Source: Phycisphaerae bacterium (GTDB lineage: Bacteria > Planctomycetota > Phycisphaerae > Sedimentisphaerales > Anaerobacaceae). From it: a DNA stretch of 58,009 bases. The stretch lies in contig JAUXAL010000013.1 of the NCBI GenBank assembly GCA_030619925.1, positions 1 through 58,009 on the forward strand, given 5' to 3'. This document shows, piece after piece, positions 17,224-24,788 of this stretch. The position numbers and the translations under genes are program-made. A model generated the notes under the pieces. It searched no databases. It was not told the DNA's origin and saw only the letters and a list, made by a program, of their open reading frames with translations. Position 1 is the first letter of the stretch, and every line of letters begins with the position of its first letter.

Positions 17224-18201
17224 TTAGGGTCCGCCCAAGTGCTCGCATTTCTGCAAATAGTTTTGGACATAATCCTGGATCGCTTCTTCAAGCGAGGTAG
17301 TTTCTTGCTTGTAGCCGGCTTTGCGGAGTTTGGTTATATCGGCTTGCGTAAAGTACTGGTATTGGTTGCGGATCGAATCGGGCATTTCGATGTACTCAAT
17401 TTTGGGCTTCCTGCCCATCGCCGCAAAAACCGCTTTTACCAGGTCGTTCCAGGTGCATGCCTTTCCGCTGCCGATATTAAACAGCCCGCTTAGCTGCGAA
17501 TTGTCGTAGAAAAACAAAGTCATATCGACCGCATCTTTGACGTAAATAAAATCCCGCATCTGCCCGCCATCTTTGAATTCGGGTCTGTAAGATTTGAACA
17601 GGCGGACTTTACCGGTGGCGTTTATCTGCTCAAAGGCCTTGACGACAAAACTTTGCATATCGCCCTTGTGATATTCGTTCGGCCCGAAGACATTGAAGTA
17701 TTTCAGGCCCACAATTTTTTTTGACAGCCCGGCCCTGCGTGCCCACAGGTCAAACAGGTGCTTGGAATAGCCGTACATATTCAGGGGCCTGAGTTCATCC
17801 ATTTTTTCAACGTCGTCGCTAAAGCCGGCCGAGCCATCACCATAAGTAGCTGCACTCGAAGCATAGATAAAGCGGATATTATCGGCGGTCGCCCATTGAG
17901 CTAAAAGTTTGCTGTATTCGTAGTTGTTTTTTATGAGGTAGGAGGCATTTGTTTCTGTTGTGTCGGAGCAGGCACCGAGATGGAAGACCGCCTCGGTAGC
18001 CGAATCGAGCCTGTTCTCAACGACCATTTCCAAGAAATCGTCTTTCTCGACATAATCTACAAAGGACAGATTCCGCAGATTCTTCCACTTCCGGTCTGTG
18101 CCAAGCTGGTCGACGACAAGGATGTCGGTGATTTGTCTCTTATTTAGTGCGGCAATTAGTGCTGAGCCGATAAAACCGGCTCCGCCGGTAACTACTATCA
18201 T
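17224..18201 (-). CDS. hldD: ADP-L-glycero-D-manno-heptose-6-epimerase
   Basis: 325 residues, the normal HldD length. Extended SDR: nucleotide-binding TGGAGFIGS (residues 5-13), catalytic YxxxK as MYGYSK (about 139-144), and the HldD-specific DQLGTDRKWKNLRNL, GACSDTTE and KYFNVFGPNEYHKG. It converts ADP-D-glycero- to ADP-L-glycero-manno-heptose for the LPS inner core, which points to a Gram-negative type outer membrane. Solitary here; other heptose genes are not in the window. Confidence 0.96.
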   Translation of the reverse strand: MIVVTGGAGFIGSALIAALNKRQITDILVVDQLGTDRKWKNLRNLSFVDYVEKDDFLEMVVENRLDSATEAVFHLGACSDTTETNASYLIKNNYEYSKLLAQWATADNIRFIYASSAATYGDGSAGFSDDVEKMDELRPLNMYGYSKHLFDLWARRAGLSKKIVGLKYFNVFGPNEYHKGDMQSFVVKAFEQINATGKVRLFKSYRPEFKDGGQMRDFIYVKDAVDMTLFFYDNSQLSGLFNIGSGKACTWNDLVKAVFAAMGRKPKIEYIEMPDSIRNQYQYFTQADITKLRKAGYKQETTSLEEAIQDYVQNYLQKCEHLGGP

Positions 18202-18335
18202 TTTGCAAGTCCCATAATTGGCAGGTTAGTTTTCACAAGCTTAATCTGCCGATCTGAATGTACGGTTCCCATTTTGAAATCTATCGCAAAATGGGGTCCT
18301 TGTCAAATTTTTTAAGCTCTCTGCGCGCATAAAAA

Positions 18336-18357
18336 AGCCGTTCAAAACTGAACGGCT
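18336..18357 (-). terminator. Rho-independent terminator after the 31-residue gene
   Basis: AGCCGTTCA/TGAACGGCT, a perfect 9-bp stem with a 4-base loop, followed on the minus strand by six T residues. It lies 27 bases after the stop of the tiny gene at 18384. Confidence 0.85.
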
Positions 18358-18383
18358 ATAAAAACTAAAGAATCCATACCCGC

Positions 18384-18479
18384 TTAACACAAGGCGATAT
18401 AGCTTGCAATGGCCAGAATCAAAATCCGCCTTTTGTTAAATACAAATGGAAGCCAGGTTTCGTAATAAAATTTCTTCAT
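18384..18479 (-). CDS. 31-residue membrane-type small protein
   Basis: Minus-strand ATG at 18479 to TAA at 18386-18384. The product starts MKKFYYETWLPFVFNKRR and ends ILILAIASYIALC, a short basic/aromatic head and a hydrophobic helix long enough for a small membrane peptide, ending in Cys. It is too short for normal ORF calling, yet it has a full transcription unit: promoter at 18529-18557, a G-run (GGGGGGGA) 7 bases before the ATG, and a terminator at 18336-18357. It lies upstream of hldD in the same direction. It could be a small membrane regulator, a type I toxin-like peptide or a leader peptide. No homologue recognised. Confidence 0.65.
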   Translation of the reverse strand: MKKFYYETWLPFVFNKRRILILAIASYIALC

Positions 18480-18528
18480 CGTCAATCCCCCCCGGAACCG
18501 TCAAATATCATTCTCTTACAATGCAACT

Positions 18529-18557
18529 ATCATAACCGAAATGGGTATTAAAAGCAA
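18529..18557 (-). promoter_or_regulatory. Promoter of the 31-residue gene
   Basis: Minus strand TTGCTT (18552-18557), exactly 17 bases, TATGAT (18529-18534); the start would fall about 43 bases before the ATG. Confidence 0.65.
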
Positions 18558-18694
18558 GAAAAAACGTGATTTTTTAGATGTAAGTGCTTGTTGACGAAGC
18601 ACTTATGTTATAGAAAATGGGCAAATTTTTTACACACCTATAGAATTGATTCCGCCACAGGCGGATCTTCGATATCGATAAATAACCAATTGAT

Positions 18695-19963
18695 TCAGGC
18701 CAACTTGCCGACTGCCTCGGCGACCAGCTCGCCTATCGGCAGATGCTGCGGACAGCGAGCTTCCGCAGTGCTGTAATCGGTGCTGAGCAGTTTGTTTCTT
18801 ACCCTGGCCGGGATTTGAGCGAAAAGCTCTCTCGCTCTATCCTTATCACCGTAGCTGTTGTAGTACATCAAATACCGCATAATATCACTGACATAAGGCA
18901 AATCGGCTAAAGCTGCGTTACAGATTTCCGCGCAGCCGGCACAGTAGCCGCTGCAGGTAGCCTCGGCGTACTGCTTGAAAATCTCTCTATCCGTTTGGGT
19001 CAGTTCGGTCTTATCCAGCACGGCAGCGACGTTTGCGGTCAAGACGGCAACGCTTTCCATCCCAACGCAAGCGCAGCTTATCCTTTCATCTCCCAATACA
19101 AGTTTTATCGTTGCCTGCTCCTGGGCAAAGCCTCGCTGCAGAAGGTGCTCTATCAGCTTTTTATCGGCTGCTGTTTCTAACGCCAGGCGGAACCTGCTAA
19201 TAGTTGTCTTACCGGTAGTCTTCATTGCGATAATGCCGATATTCGCTTCATGGCACGCATCAATGGCGGCCTGCATTTGGGGGTCCTGCATCAACCGGAA
19301 GTTGTAGCTCGTCATCAGCGCATCAATCCAGCCGAGCTTGGCCGCAGCAGTAAGGCATTGGGCCATATTCGAGTGGGTGCTGAAACCAAAAAACCGAATC
19401 AGCTTTCGCTTCTTCGCACTTTCGGCCCACTGCTTTAATTCGTCTGTAAATTGGGCAGGGTCAGATGCTCCGTGCGGAGCATAGTACAAATCAATGTAAT
19501 CGGTCTTCATTCTTTCCAGAGAGAGCTGAAGACGCTCCTCCACCTCCGCGACGGTTCTTGCACGCGAGGCCTTACTGACAAGGAACAATTCCTTCCGGAC
19601 TTCGGGGCTCCTCTCCAGGTATTTTCCTATCCCAAGCTCACTGTTTCCACCTGCATAGTTGTTGGATGTATCCCAGTAGTTAACGCCGTACTTGAGAGTG
19701 CTTCTTAAAATAATCTGGTTGTCAATGAGATTGAACATTGTTCCAAGAGCCAGGCACGGAATTTTGATGCCTGTTTTGCCCAATATTCGTTGGGGAACAT
19801 GTGGGAATTCAGTTTGTTCCGGCTCAATTTCAGCGACAGGTTCAGCAGTATCCGGCTGTTCTTCTTCCTTGCCCTTACATCCGGCAAGAACAGAACCCAA
19901 ACCTGCCGCTCCCATTGTCTTCAAGAAATTCCTTCTATCGATGTTATTCTGTTTCCCTTTCAT
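18695..19963 (-). CDS. Tat-exported lipoprotein aldo/keto reductase, copy 1
   Basis: 422 residues from ATG at 19963 (TTGGAG upstream). Tat signal DRRNFLKTMG, then a lipobox-like LAGC near residue 26 and an acidic linker. Aldo/keto reductase barrel: RILGKTGIKIPCLALGT, catalytic WDTSNNY (Asp and Tyr at normal spacing), YIDLYYAPHG, FFGFSTHS. A C-terminal extension has a cysteine cluster CSGYCAGCAEIC (CxxxCxxCxxxC) typical of the ferredoxin-like tail of planctomycete Tat AKRs. A periplasmic or membrane-attached oxidoreductase, probably for sugar or uronate derivatives. About 60 percent similar by eye to the next gene, so the two arose by tandem duplication. Substrate unknown. Confidence 0.88.
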   Translation of the reverse strand: MKGKQNNIDRRNFLKTMGAAGLGSVLAGCKGKEEEQPDTAEPVAEIEPEQTEFPHVPQRILGKTGIKIPCLALGTMFNLIDNQIILRSTLKYGVNYWDTSNNYAGGNSELGIGKYLERSPEVRKELFLVSKASRARTVAEVEERLQLSLERMKTDYIDLYYAPHGASDPAQFTDELKQWAESAKKRKLIRFFGFSTHSNMAQCLTAAAKLGWIDALMTSYNFRLMQDPQMQAAIDACHEANIGIIAMKTTGKTTISRFRLALETAADKKLIEHLLQRGFAQEQATIKLVLGDERISCACVGMESVAVLTANVAAVLDKTELTQTDREIFKQYAEATCSGYCAGCAEICNAALADLPYVSDIMRYLMYYNSYGDKDRARELFAQIPARVRNKLLSTDYSTAEARCPQHLPIGELVAEAVGKLA

Positions 19964-19999
19964 AGCCTTAAACTCCAAAAGCAATCAATATTTTACGAA

Positions 20000-21271
20000 T
20001 CACGCTAACTTACTTACTGCTTCGGCGACCAGCTCGCTTATCGGCATATGCTGCGGACAGCGAGCTTCGGCGAGAGTATAATCCATATCGAGCAGTTTGT
20101 TTCGTACGCCGGCGGGAATCTGAGCGAAAAGACTTTTTGCTTCGGCCTGCTCACCATAGCTGTTATAGTACATTAAGTACCGCATAATATTACTGACATA
20201 AGGCGCATCGGCTAAGGCCGAGTCACAGATGTATGCACAGCCGGCACAATAACCGCTGCACGTCGCTTTGGCGTATTCCTTGAAAACCTCTATATCCGCG
20301 CGGGTAAGTTTGGTTTTATCGAGTACCGCCGCAACGTCCGAATTTAAAACGCTGACATTCTTCATTCCTACGCAGGCTGAACTAAACCTTTTATCCTCCA
20401 GTACAAGTTTTATCTTTGCCTGCTCTTTGGTAAAACCTCGCTGGAGGAAATGTCTGACAAGTTTTTTGTCCGCCTCGGTTTCAACCTTCTGGCCCATACC
20501 CTGCGTCTTCATAGCGATAAGGCCTATACCGGCTTTATGGCAGGCATCAATGGCGGCCTGCAGTTTGGGGTCCTGCATCAAGTGGAAGTTGTACGGTGTC
20601 ATTATCGCCTCAATCCAGGGCAAGCTGGCCGCGGCGGCAAGGACTATCGCCGAGTTCTCGTGGCTTGTGATGCCGAAAAACCGTATCAGCTTTCGCTTTT
20701 TTGCGCTTTCGGCCCACTTCCTCACCTCGTCCGTCAACCAGGCAGGATTGGGGCATTGATGAAGGCCGTAGTACAAGTCAATGTAGTCGGTGTTCATCCT
20801 TTCCAGAGAAGTCTTGAGCCGTTTTTCGATTTCTTCCGGGGTTTTTGCACCGGATGCCTTGGTAACGAGGAACAGGTTCTTTCGGACCTTTGGATTTTTA
20901 GTAATGAATTTGCCGATACCAAGCTCGCTGTTTCCACCTCCGTAGTTGTATGCGGTATCCCAAAGATTAACGCCGTACTGAAGAGTCTTTCGCAGAAGGA
21001 TTTGGTTGTCAACGTCAACCTGGAATGTCCCGAAAGACAGACACGGAATTTTGATGCCTGTTTTGCCCAATATTCGTTGGGGAACATGTGGGAATTCAGG
21101 TTGTTCCGGCTCAATTTCAGCGACAGGTTCAGCAGTATCCGGCTGTTCTTCTTCCTTGTCCTTGCATCCTGTGAGAGCAACAGTCGTCCCTGCCAAAGCA
21201 GAGCCCAGTCCAGCCGCTCCTACCGTTTTGAGAAAGTTTCTTCTGTCGATTGCATTTTGTTTTTCTTTCAT
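20000..21271 (-). CDS. Tat-exported lipoprotein aldo/keto reductase, copy 2
   Basis: 423 residues from ATG at 21271 (TTGGAG 9 bases upstream). Same architecture as its downstream paralogue: DRRNFLKTVG Tat motif, LTGC lipobox-like site, the shared linker EEEQPDTAEPVAEIEPEQ, a barrel with WDTAYNYGGGNSE, and the tail CSGYCAGCAYIC. A 36-base gap to the next gene suggests one transcript. Nucleotide identity is especially high across the linker and the first barrel motifs, consistent with recent duplication or gene conversion. Confidence 0.88.
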   Translation of the reverse strand: MKEKQNAIDRRNFLKTVGAAGLGSALAGTTVALTGCKDKEEEQPDTAEPVAEIEPEQPEFPHVPQRILGKTGIKIPCLSFGTFQVDVDNQILLRKTLQYGVNLWDTAYNYGGGNSELGIGKFITKNPKVRKNLFLVTKASGAKTPEEIEKRLKTSLERMNTDYIDLYYGLHQCPNPAWLTDEVRKWAESAKKRKLIRFFGITSHENSAIVLAAAASLPWIEAIMTPYNFHLMQDPKLQAAIDACHKAGIGLIAMKTQGMGQKVETEADKKLVRHFLQRGFTKEQAKIKLVLEDKRFSSACVGMKNVSVLNSDVAAVLDKTKLTRADIEVFKEYAKATCSGYCAGCAYICDSALADAPYVSNIMRYLMYYNSYGEQAEAKSLFAQIPAGVRNKLLDMDYTLAEARCPQHMPISELVAEAVSKLA

Positions 21272-21325
21272 CGCATTAAGCTCCAAAATAATAAACACTT
21301 AAATGAACTCTCGCCAAATTTCAAT

Positions 21326-21898
21326 CTAAACTGGGATTTCCCATAAACAACAATAGTATATCCTTTCTGGCAGCTGAGACCCAGAAAAAGTTCCTGACAC
21401 CCTTTTTTCTTCCCGCTCCTTTGATGGGTTTGTGGGCATTTGAAATTGGGTTTGATTGGGTTTGTTTTTTTGGGGCCTGAAGGCGGTTTCATTTTCATAA
21501 TCCTTTTGTGAAAAAGCGTTTGCGTTCATTTTGGGCTTTACAGAAATTGGGGTTGAATTGGGTTTGTTTTTTTGGACTGCGAAAGCGTCGTTTCTTCTGT
21601 AATCCTTTGTTATAAAGACGTTTGTGCTCATTTGGGCTTTTTGGAAATTGGGTTTGATTGGGTTTGAATTGGGTTTGTTTTCACCAAGTGTCCAATTGGA
21701 TTTATTTTCATAAGCCGTCTGTAAATAGATACTTACGTTCATTTGACTTTTTCGGAAATTGGCTTTGTTTTGCATAAAATAGTCAAACTTTTCGTCGTTT
21801 TCTCCGCTATTTCCCGGCTCCGGCTCGCTCCGCCGAGACGAGCGGCCTGATATGACAAAAAAGCCGGATTTGACGGTGTTTTGTAAAACGATAGTCAT
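21326..21898 (-). repeat. NKPN/KDYEN tandem repeat region (open frame, doubtful gene)
   Basis: A 190-codon minus-strand frame made of about four degenerate units of 31-37 codons. Each contains QNKANF or NKPNSNPI-like words, a KAQMNxN word and a KDYEN-like word before a short variable end. On the plus strand the region is G/T-rich with repeated TTGGGTTTG runs. I judge it a non-coding or domesticated repeat rather than a normal protein: composition is extreme (N, K, P, Q), it lacks a ribosome-binding site, and similar peptides are familiar as mass 'hypothetical proteins' in planctomycete assemblies (recollection, not a search). Confidence 0.65.
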
Positions 21899-21932
21899 TG
21901 GGAGGACCCCCGGATTGACGATTGACGATTTG

Positions 21933-21975
21933 CTATCCAGTATTTAGTATCCAGTATCCAGTATCCAGTATTTAG
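21933..21975. repeat. GTATCCA microsatellite-like repeat
   Basis: Five irregular copies of (C/T)AGTATCCAGTATTTAG-type 7-14 bp words in tandem, next to TGACGAT duplications (21914-21929). Confidence 0.75.
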
Positions 21976-22120
21976 ATGCATATTATACCAAATTTCAGGT
22001 TAGATTTCAAGTAAATTTAAACCACGGATTACACGAACGCCGTCCCGAGGATAGTCGAGGGATCTATTAAAATAAGCCACAGAGAGCACAGAGAACGCAG
22101 AGTAATTAATCAATAATCAT

Positions 22121-22225
22121 GTAGGGTGGGCTTTAGCCCACCGATCAAAGCCCGTGACATTCTTGAAGGTGGGGCATCCATTCTCCGTAGCAGAGCTACT
22201 GCGAAGGACGAAAGCCCCACCCTAC
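22121..22225. repeat. 105-bp MITE-like element with terminal inverted repeats
   Basis: Ends GTAGGGTGGG(-)CTTT and AAAGCCCCACCCTAC form an imperfect terminal inverted repeat of about 14 bp. No coding capacity inside. Such GTAGGGTGGGCTTTAGCCCACC ends are a recurrent intergenic type in several bacterial groups. Confidence 0.6.
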
Positions 22226-22275
22226 GCACTTTTTGGGCCACTAAAAGGCGCAAAAAGCACAGATTTGTTCACCTC

Positions 22276-22443
22276 ACTGTCATTCCGAGCCCTTCGCTGC
22301 GCTCAAGGGTAAACCCGCCGTACGTCTGGTGGGTAAACTCCGCGAGGAATCTATTAAAAATGTCATTGCGAGGAGGCCGAAGGCCGACGCGGCAATCTCA
22401 CTCTCTGTCATTCTGAACGGAGCAAAGCGAAGTGAAGAATCTC
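22276..22443. repeat. Cluster of GTCATTCCGAG/GTCATTGCGAG palindromic repeats
   Basis: Three adjacent members: TGTCATTCCGAGCCCTTCGC...CGAGGAATC (22277-22350, with an internal CCCGCCGTACGTCTGGTGGG palindrome at 22314-22333), TGTCATTGCGAGGAGGCCGA...GGCAATCTC (22361-22400) and TGTCATTCTGAACGGAGC...GAAGAATCTCG (22406-22443). Confidence 0.7.
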
Positions 22444-22502
22444 GTTTTGTGTTTTTGAATTTTGAGATAAACAAGGTTTAATAGTTAATTAAACTGTCCC
22501 CC

Positions 22503-22531
22503 ACGTCTAAAAACGCAGAAAATCCCTCGCA
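22503..22531. repeat. AAAACGCAGAAAATCC motif, copy 1
   Basis: ACGTCTAAAAACGCAGAAAA-type sequence followed by TCCCTCGCA. Related copies are at 23191-23212 and 23777-23800, so one copy separates each of the three small membrane-protein genes here. Confidence 0.5.
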
Positions 22532-22539
22532 TCCGCATG

Positions 22540-23073
22540 TTAGTTATCTGCTGCACCTGATTGAGGGGCTGCTATTGGAAGATTTCCTTCCCTAATGGCT
22601 TGAAATGTGTTCTCAATAAGTGGACGAAACTCGGGTGCTGCGTACAAACCCTTTAAGGTATTCATAGTGGCTGCTGCGGGTCCATCGAACGCAAATCTGA
22701 TATTTTCAAAACTGCAATTATTTATACGACAACTACCCTCTCCCCTATAAGCCAATTCCGTATTCCTGAAGTTACAATTCACGAAATGCTTTCCGTCTAC
22801 GAAAATCCGCTGCACACCAAATGACTCACCTTTTATGGTTTGAAGCCCCTTGGGCCGGTTTTTAATCGCTGGCCAAAATATGATAGCCAAAGCAACAACG
22901 AAAAGAATGATTATATACGCGTAGACAGGTAATGTTATGCTCTTAGATAAGAAATCATCATAGAATCTCTTATACCCAAAGATGATACTCATGAGTCCAC
23001 CAAATAATGTGATTATAAACATTACTAATATAATTATTGGATTATTCTGAAGAAATCGGATTAAGGCTTCCAT
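22540..23073 (-). CDS. Two-TM protein with pentapeptide-like 'VDGKxFxNCxF' domain
   Basis: 177 residues. Two membrane helices (about 12-33 and 48-68) are followed by a soluble domain starting near residue 85: RIFVDGKHFVNCNFRNTELA, INNCSFENIRFAFDGPAA, TLKGLY. The repeating NCxF pattern resembles a short pentapeptide-type beta-helix and recurs in many uncharacterised bacterial proteins. AAAGGGAG precedes the ATG and a clear promoter lies at 23116-23145. Monocistronic, function unknown. Confidence 0.75.
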   Translation of the reverse strand: MEALIRFLQNNPIIILVMFIITLFGGLMSIIFGYKRFYDDFLSKSITLPVYAYIIILFVVALAIIFWPAIKNRPKGLQTIKGESFGVQRIFVDGKHFVNCNFRNTELAYRGEGSCRINNCSFENIRFAFDGPAAATMNTLKGLYAAPEFRPLIENTFQAIREGNLPIAAPQSGAADN

Positions 23074-23115
23074 TATTAACTCCCTTTCTACGGGTCCAAT
23101 CCCCGCTTAAATAAA

Positions 23116-23145
23116 ATTATAGGACAGCCGACCAGAGATTGTCAA
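23116..23145 (-). promoter_or_regulatory. Promoter of the 22540-23073 gene
   Basis: Minus strand TTGACA (23140-23145), 18 bases, TATAAT (23116-23121); both boxes match consensus exactly. Confidence 0.75.
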
Positions 23146-23190
23146 GAGGTGATTTTGAAAAGAATGTTGACTGCAAGACAGAGAGGCTAT

Positions 23191-23212
23191 AAAACGCAGA
23201 TAACTCCTCGCA
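23191..23212. repeat. AAAACGCAGAAAATCC motif, copy 2
   Basis: AAAACGCAGATAACTCCTCG followed by CA; a diverged copy of the 22503 motif. Confidence 0.4.
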
Positions 23213-23259
23213 GCTCACTGATGCAATGTATAAACGTTTATAGGCAACAGCTAACCTGC

Positions 23260-23288
23260 TTGAGTTAGCCCTGAATAAATGATAGAAT
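23260..23288 (+). promoter_or_regulatory. Promoter of the 23337 gene
   Basis: TTGAGT (23260-23265), 17 bases, TAGAAT (23283-23288), about 50 bases before the start codon. Confidence 0.55.
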
Positions 23289-23336
23289 CATGGTCAGCTT
23301 ATTAAACCAGGAATCGAGAAAATGCAGGAGTCAAAT

Positions 23337-23720
23337 ATGGAAACATTAATCGGCGTCGTAATTGGTTGTGTAATTGGAAATGTTGTTGCTATAACCATTC
23401 TCGTTGTTGAGCATTGTCGCTGGAGAAAAGAGTTTAAGCTACAATATTTAATAACAGAACGCATACGACGAGAAGAACAGTATGATAAAATAAGAGAACT
23501 TTTGGATAAAGGTCTAAAGGAGGATTTATTTCCTTTTGAATTTATAATGAAAATGCTCATACGCCTCCCTGACGAAGTAACAAACCTTATCAAAAAAGCA
23601 TGGAAAGAATCAGACCTTAGCGACGACAAAGGAAAACAAAAACTATATCGAAGAGTATCGCTCATTTTAGGAAATTATCTTAGCAAAATAGATAAGCAAA
23701 TTGAAAAATTAACACAATAA
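23337..23720 (+). CDS. Small membrane-anchored helical protein, hypothetical
   Basis: 127 residues from ATG at 23337, chosen because AGGAG lies 6 bases before it (an in-frame ATG at 23322 would place that site inside the gene). One N-terminal membrane helix (about 5-25: IGVVIGCVIGNVVAITILVV), then a charged helical cytoplasmic part (WRKEFKLQYLITERIRREEQ). No motif recognised. Own promoter at 23260-23288. Confidence 0.7.
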   Translation: METLIGVVIGCVIGNVVAITILVVEHCRWRKEFKLQYLITERIRREEQYDKIRELLDKGLKEDLFPFEFIMKMLIRLPDEVTNLIKKAWKESDLSDDKGKQKLYRRVSLILGNYLSKIDKQIEKLTQ

Positions 23721-23776
23721 ATAGAGACAAGTAAAAACGGTATTTTTGAACTGAACACAATTTAACTAAATATTAA

Positions 23777-23800
23777 ACGTCCAAAACGCAGAAAATCCTC
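23777..23800. repeat. AAAACGCAGAAAATCC motif, copy 3
   Basis: ACGTCCAAAACGCAGAAAAT followed by CCTC, nearly identical to the 22503 copy. Confidence 0.5.
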
Positions 23801-23959
23801 AAAAACAACGTATTGAATTATTGAATTATTTTTTCTTGCCTTAGCCAACAATCCCCTCCATAATAGAATCAGCAGGTGCGGAAGTTTTCACCATTGATTT
23901 GTAAAAAAGTCCTCCGAATGAGCGGCGGATAAATGTTGTATGTTAGAGAGAAAAATATT

Positions 23960-24472
23960 ATGTGCTGGTTGCTACAAATATTAACTACTGCAATTGGAGC
24001 CTTTCTGGGCTTCGCTTCGGGATTAACTCTCTTCTGGATTAAAGAGTCCGTTGAAAGCAAACAAAAGAAGCAAAAAGCAATAAAGAACTTATTATACGAA
24101 TTTGAGTATAACTTAAGTCTTTTCAAAGATTATAAAAAAAAGATAACCGAATGCATGGAGAGTGTATCAGCAGAGAAACGCAAAGTATACTTAGACCTCG
24201 ATTATGAATTTATGGGTGTCCATTTTGCGAAGAGGTTTTATGACGAAGGCTATTTGTCAGAGTTCCTCGATCAAGAAAGTATGAAACGATGGAATTATTT
24301 CCTATCAAAGCTCTCTCCCGGCAGCGAGCAGCATGTGCTTGACGAGGTAGATAAATGGAGGGAAGGAGCTGGAAGCAAAGTGGAATTGCACGATACCCTA
24401 AAGCATGAGCGGGGCGAGATAGAGTACGCGATTTCAATGATAGAATATTTGAAGACAAGGATACATCTCTGA
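23960..24472 (+). CDS. Membrane-anchored protein, hypothetical
   Basis: 170 residues from ATG at 23960 (GAGAG about 10 bases upstream; an upstream TTG at 23933 is possible). N-terminal membrane helix WLLQILTTAIGAFLGFASGLTLF-like (about residues 3-25), immediately followed by a basic KQKKQKA stretch and a helical domain (YEFEYNLSLFKDYKKKITEC...). The layout, a single TM plus a helical cytoplasmic domain that starts by splitting a short ExKQKKQKAIKNLLYE motif, resembles many orphan sensor-like proteins. No family recognised. Confidence 0.7.
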   Translation: MCWLLQILTTAIGAFLGFASGLTLFWIKESVESKQKKQKAIKNLLYEFEYNLSLFKDYKKKITECMESVSAEKRKVYLDLDYEFMGVHFAKRFYDEGYLSEFLDQESMKRWNYFLSKLSPGSEQHVLDEVDKWREGAGSKVELHDTLKHERGEIEYAISMIEYLKTRIHL

Positions 24473-24788
24473 TTGACAATTTAGTTAGCCACTTATCTTT
24501 GATAATCAACTATTTAAGTAAACATTAAATTTGGAAATACCTTGACACATTCGGCTTCGCTCAGGAATGACAAACAAGCGATTCAATGAAAGATTCCGCT
24601 CCTTGGTGTTTCCGTATTTAGTTAGATAAAATAGCGTAATAGACCGTAAAATTCAAAGAAAAAAAACGTGTTAATCAGTGAAATCTGTGGCTTTAATTCG
24701 TATTTCGTATCTCCCTTCGGCTGCGCTCCCCCCTTCGCTAAAGCTACGGAGGGCAGGCAGGGCAGGCTAAGGAAGCATATCTCGTGGT
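24473..24788. other. Intergenic region with repeat fragments
   Basis: Contains a CATTCGGCTTCGCTCAGGAATGAC fragment (24549-24572, related to the 22276 family), an ATCAGTGAAATCTGTGGCTTT word (related to ACCACAGATTGCA at 13350), and CCTTCGCTAAAGCTACGGAG with a GGCAGGCAGGGCAGGC tract near 24733-24766. No gene supported. Confidence 0.5.

Noticed and set aside
20450-21346. 298-codon plus frame opposite the second aldo/keto reductase
   Set aside because: The antisense frame also appears in part opposite its paralogue, which explains the apparent conservation.
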